Shown here: positions 62,878 through 64,000 of the stretch, piece after piece
Numbering within the stretch: the first letter of the stretch is position 1
How the letters are laid out: every line of letters starts with the position of its first letter
Source of the DNA: Hyphomicrobiales bacterium
GTDB lineage: Bacteria; Pseudomonadota; Alphaproteobacteria; Rhizobiales; MH13
Direction: 5' to 3'
Assembly: GCA_017642935.1 (NCBI GenBank)
Contig: JAEPOK010000002.1
Span: 1,051,501-1,115,500, forward strand
DNA length: 64,000 nucleotides
Translations under genes and position numbers: made by a program
The notes under the pieces: model-generated
What the model saw: the letters and a program-made list of their open reading frames with translations, nothing else
Databases searched by the model: none
Told to the model about the DNA's origin: nothing

Positions 62878-64000
62878 GTGTTTCGTTCGGTCGTTAACAG
62901 GCGTTCGGCATGGGTATTGCCGATGGTCGCCGCCTTTGCCCTTGCCGGGTGTATGACCCGCCCGCCTGCTGGCGCCGGCCTTTCCTGTCCCGTCACAGTC
63001 CCGCAATGCCATGGACCGGTCTATTCGGTCGGCGGCTTTAATGATGATGCCACCCTAACAACGGGTTCGATCGGCAATGCCGCCACGGCCGCCGTCGCGC
63101 CAGATGCCATTGAGGACGCAGGCGAGGACCCGATGGGCTTGGCTGCGCAGGCTTTGCCAGATCGCGTTGACCCAGGAGATGAGCCAACAGCCGAGCTAGC
63201 CCTCGGTCCGGCCTTGCGCTTAACACCGCTCACCGCCAGCGATGCGTCGGAGTTGCCAGCTGCAACCAGCGATCCGCTGGAGCTCAACCAGGCACCTGAA
63301 TCGCCCTCTGCCACATCACCGATGGCCAATGCCGATGAGTTGGAGCTGCGGGCCAGCGACTCGCCTCTGACGCTCGATCCGCCGGTCCAGGATGCCTCGT
63401 TCGCCGCGCCGCAACTGGCCGGGCAAGGAGAGGGCACTGACGAAAGCAATGTCGAACTGGCTGGCGCGGATGGTTTCGACAGCAATGATCCCCTGCCGCC
63501 CGCCCGACAGTTCGATGGCGATATCTCGGTCTCAGCCGATCCGGGTGATGGACCGCGCATGACGCTTGCGGATGTGGTAACGCGCGCGGCGACCATGCAC
63601 CCAGAGATCACGCTTGCATTGGCGCGAGTCGATGAGGCGCGTGCCGGTGTGCAACGCGCGCGATCCGGTCTTGGACCGCAGGTCGATCTGACCTTGGCGG
63701 CCGGGCAGACCGCATCCGGCACTTATGACCCGACGGATTTCGACCTCAACAATCGCACCGCTGACGCGGAAGCGCGTTTGGACGGCACGGTGCGCCTGCG
63801 CCAGTTGCTGTTCGATTTCAACGTAACGCGCGACCAGGTGCTGTCGACGCTTGCAACGTCCGATGCAGCGCGATTGCGCACCATCGATGTCACCGAAGAT
63901 TTGGCCTTGCGCACAGCGCAGGCTTATCTGCGGATCTTCCAGCAACGGCAACTGCTGGCGCTCATCGATCGCAACATCGTCGAGCATGAACGGCTGCTTG
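62878..64000 (+). CDS. TolC-family outer-membrane lipoprotein, 3' end cut by window edge
   Basis: Reading from GTG 62878, preceded by GGGGTGGG, the frame stays open to the end of the window (374 codons, C-terminus missing). The first 25 residues are a lipoprotein signal with lipobox ALAGC. Residues 26 to about 225 are an acidic, alanine/proline/serine-rich stretch without clear structure. From about 228 the TolC-like domain begins: MTLADVVTRAATMHPEITLALARVDEARAGVQRARSGLGPQVDLTL, RLRQLLFDFNVTRDQV and AQAYLRIFQQRQLLALIDRNI, the helical hairpin pattern of type I secretion and efflux outer-membrane proteins. Such factors form the channel of tripartite export systems. The partner genes would lie beyond the window. 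Confidence 0.83.
   Translation, partial: MFRSVVNRRSAWVLPMVAAFALAGCMTRPPAGAGLSCPVTVPQCHGPVYSVGGFNDDATLTTGSIGNAATAAVAPDAIEDAGEDPMGLAAQALPDRVDPGDEPTAELALGPALRLTPLTASDASELPAATSDPLELNQAPESPSATSPMANADELELRASDSPLTLDPPVQDASFAAPQLAGQGEGTDESNVELAGADGFDSNDPLPPARQFDGDISVSADPGDGPRMTLADVVTRAATMHPEITLALARVDEARAGVQRARSGLGPQVDLTLAAGQTASGTYDPTDFDLNNRTADAEARLDGTVRLRQLLFDFNVTRDQVLSTLATSDAARLRTIDVTEDLALRTAQAYLRIFQQRQLLALIDRNIVEHERLL

Noticed and set aside
62733-63722. Minus-strand frames opposite the TolC-like lipoprotein, rich in Ser and Ala
   Set aside because: They mirror the acidic low-complexity stretch of the plus-strand gene, which has a lipobox, a ribosome site and a recognisable domain.

Overview
The window reads as chromosome of an alphaproteobacterium, most likely of the order Hyphomicrobiales (Rhizobiales). 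This is inferred from gene content and order, not from any database match. The ATP synthase F1 genes stand alone as atpHAGDC, aconitase sits head to head with ccmABCDG, and there is a general amino acid transporter aapJQMP. A DUF2794 gene, a mesaconyl-CoA hydratase of the ethylmalonyl-CoA pathway and 3-hydroxybutyrate dehydrogenase fit the same group. Base composition is GC-rich and even, and genes are tightly packed with many 1-4 base start/stop overlaps. I saw no rRNA, tRNA, CRISPR array, transposase or phage gene.

Layout. 1-1315: an ArsR-type repressor with its operator and a metalloid-type permease cut by the left edge. 1421-6922: a membrane-anchored nuclease, an NAD(P)-binding protein, tryptophanase, a small YqaA-like membrane protein and a large unknown membrane protein. 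7143-12088: the atpHAGDC operon. 12229-15713: a small membrane protein, primosomal helicase PriA and transaldolase. 15783-18554: an XRE-cupin regulator with two acetyltransferases, then an aldo/keto reductase. 18591-22679: a TesA-like esterase divergent from a YbbA/YbbP-type ABC system. 22864-25174: a BAX inhibitor-like protein and a second arsenic operon (arsR-acr3). 25211-30201: a drug/metabolite transporter, an AraC regulator, an exported hydrolase with an exported NTF2-like protein, and a DUF1428/HxlR divergent pair. 30202-32263: a 524 bp gene-free stretch, a small ion channel and an HD-GYP phosphodiesterase. 32403-39813: acnA, ccmABCDG and a short tail ending in an M23 peptidase.

39810-45842 holds a coupled RidA / unknown / DUF938 operon, mesaconyl-CoA hydratase, ispG, a glutathione transferase and endonuclease III. 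46077-50983 runs bdhA, patatin phospholipase, a YjbR-like gene and modABC in one direction. 50980-56274 is a four-gene operon on the other strand: an Afu/Fbp-type ABC transporter and a glycerate 2-kinase. 56378-60831 is aapJQMP. The right end has a short-chain dehydrogenase, a small secreted protein and the start of a TolC-like outer-membrane lipoprotein cut by the window edge.

The most interesting points are regulatory or architectural. Both arsenic-type operons have a 15-16 codon reading frame that exactly bridges repressor and pump by start/stop overlaps. A nested 59 bp dyad lies between the DUF1428 and HxlR genes. A perfect inverted repeat straddles the start codon of the XRE-cupin regulator. 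An orphan terminator in the 524 bp gap suggests a small RNA. The Afu-type transporter fused by operon to glycerate kinase suggests an organic-acid or organophosphate substrate rather than iron. The TolC-like protein has a lipobox followed by about 200 acidic residues. I did not find a clearly new defence or mobile system.
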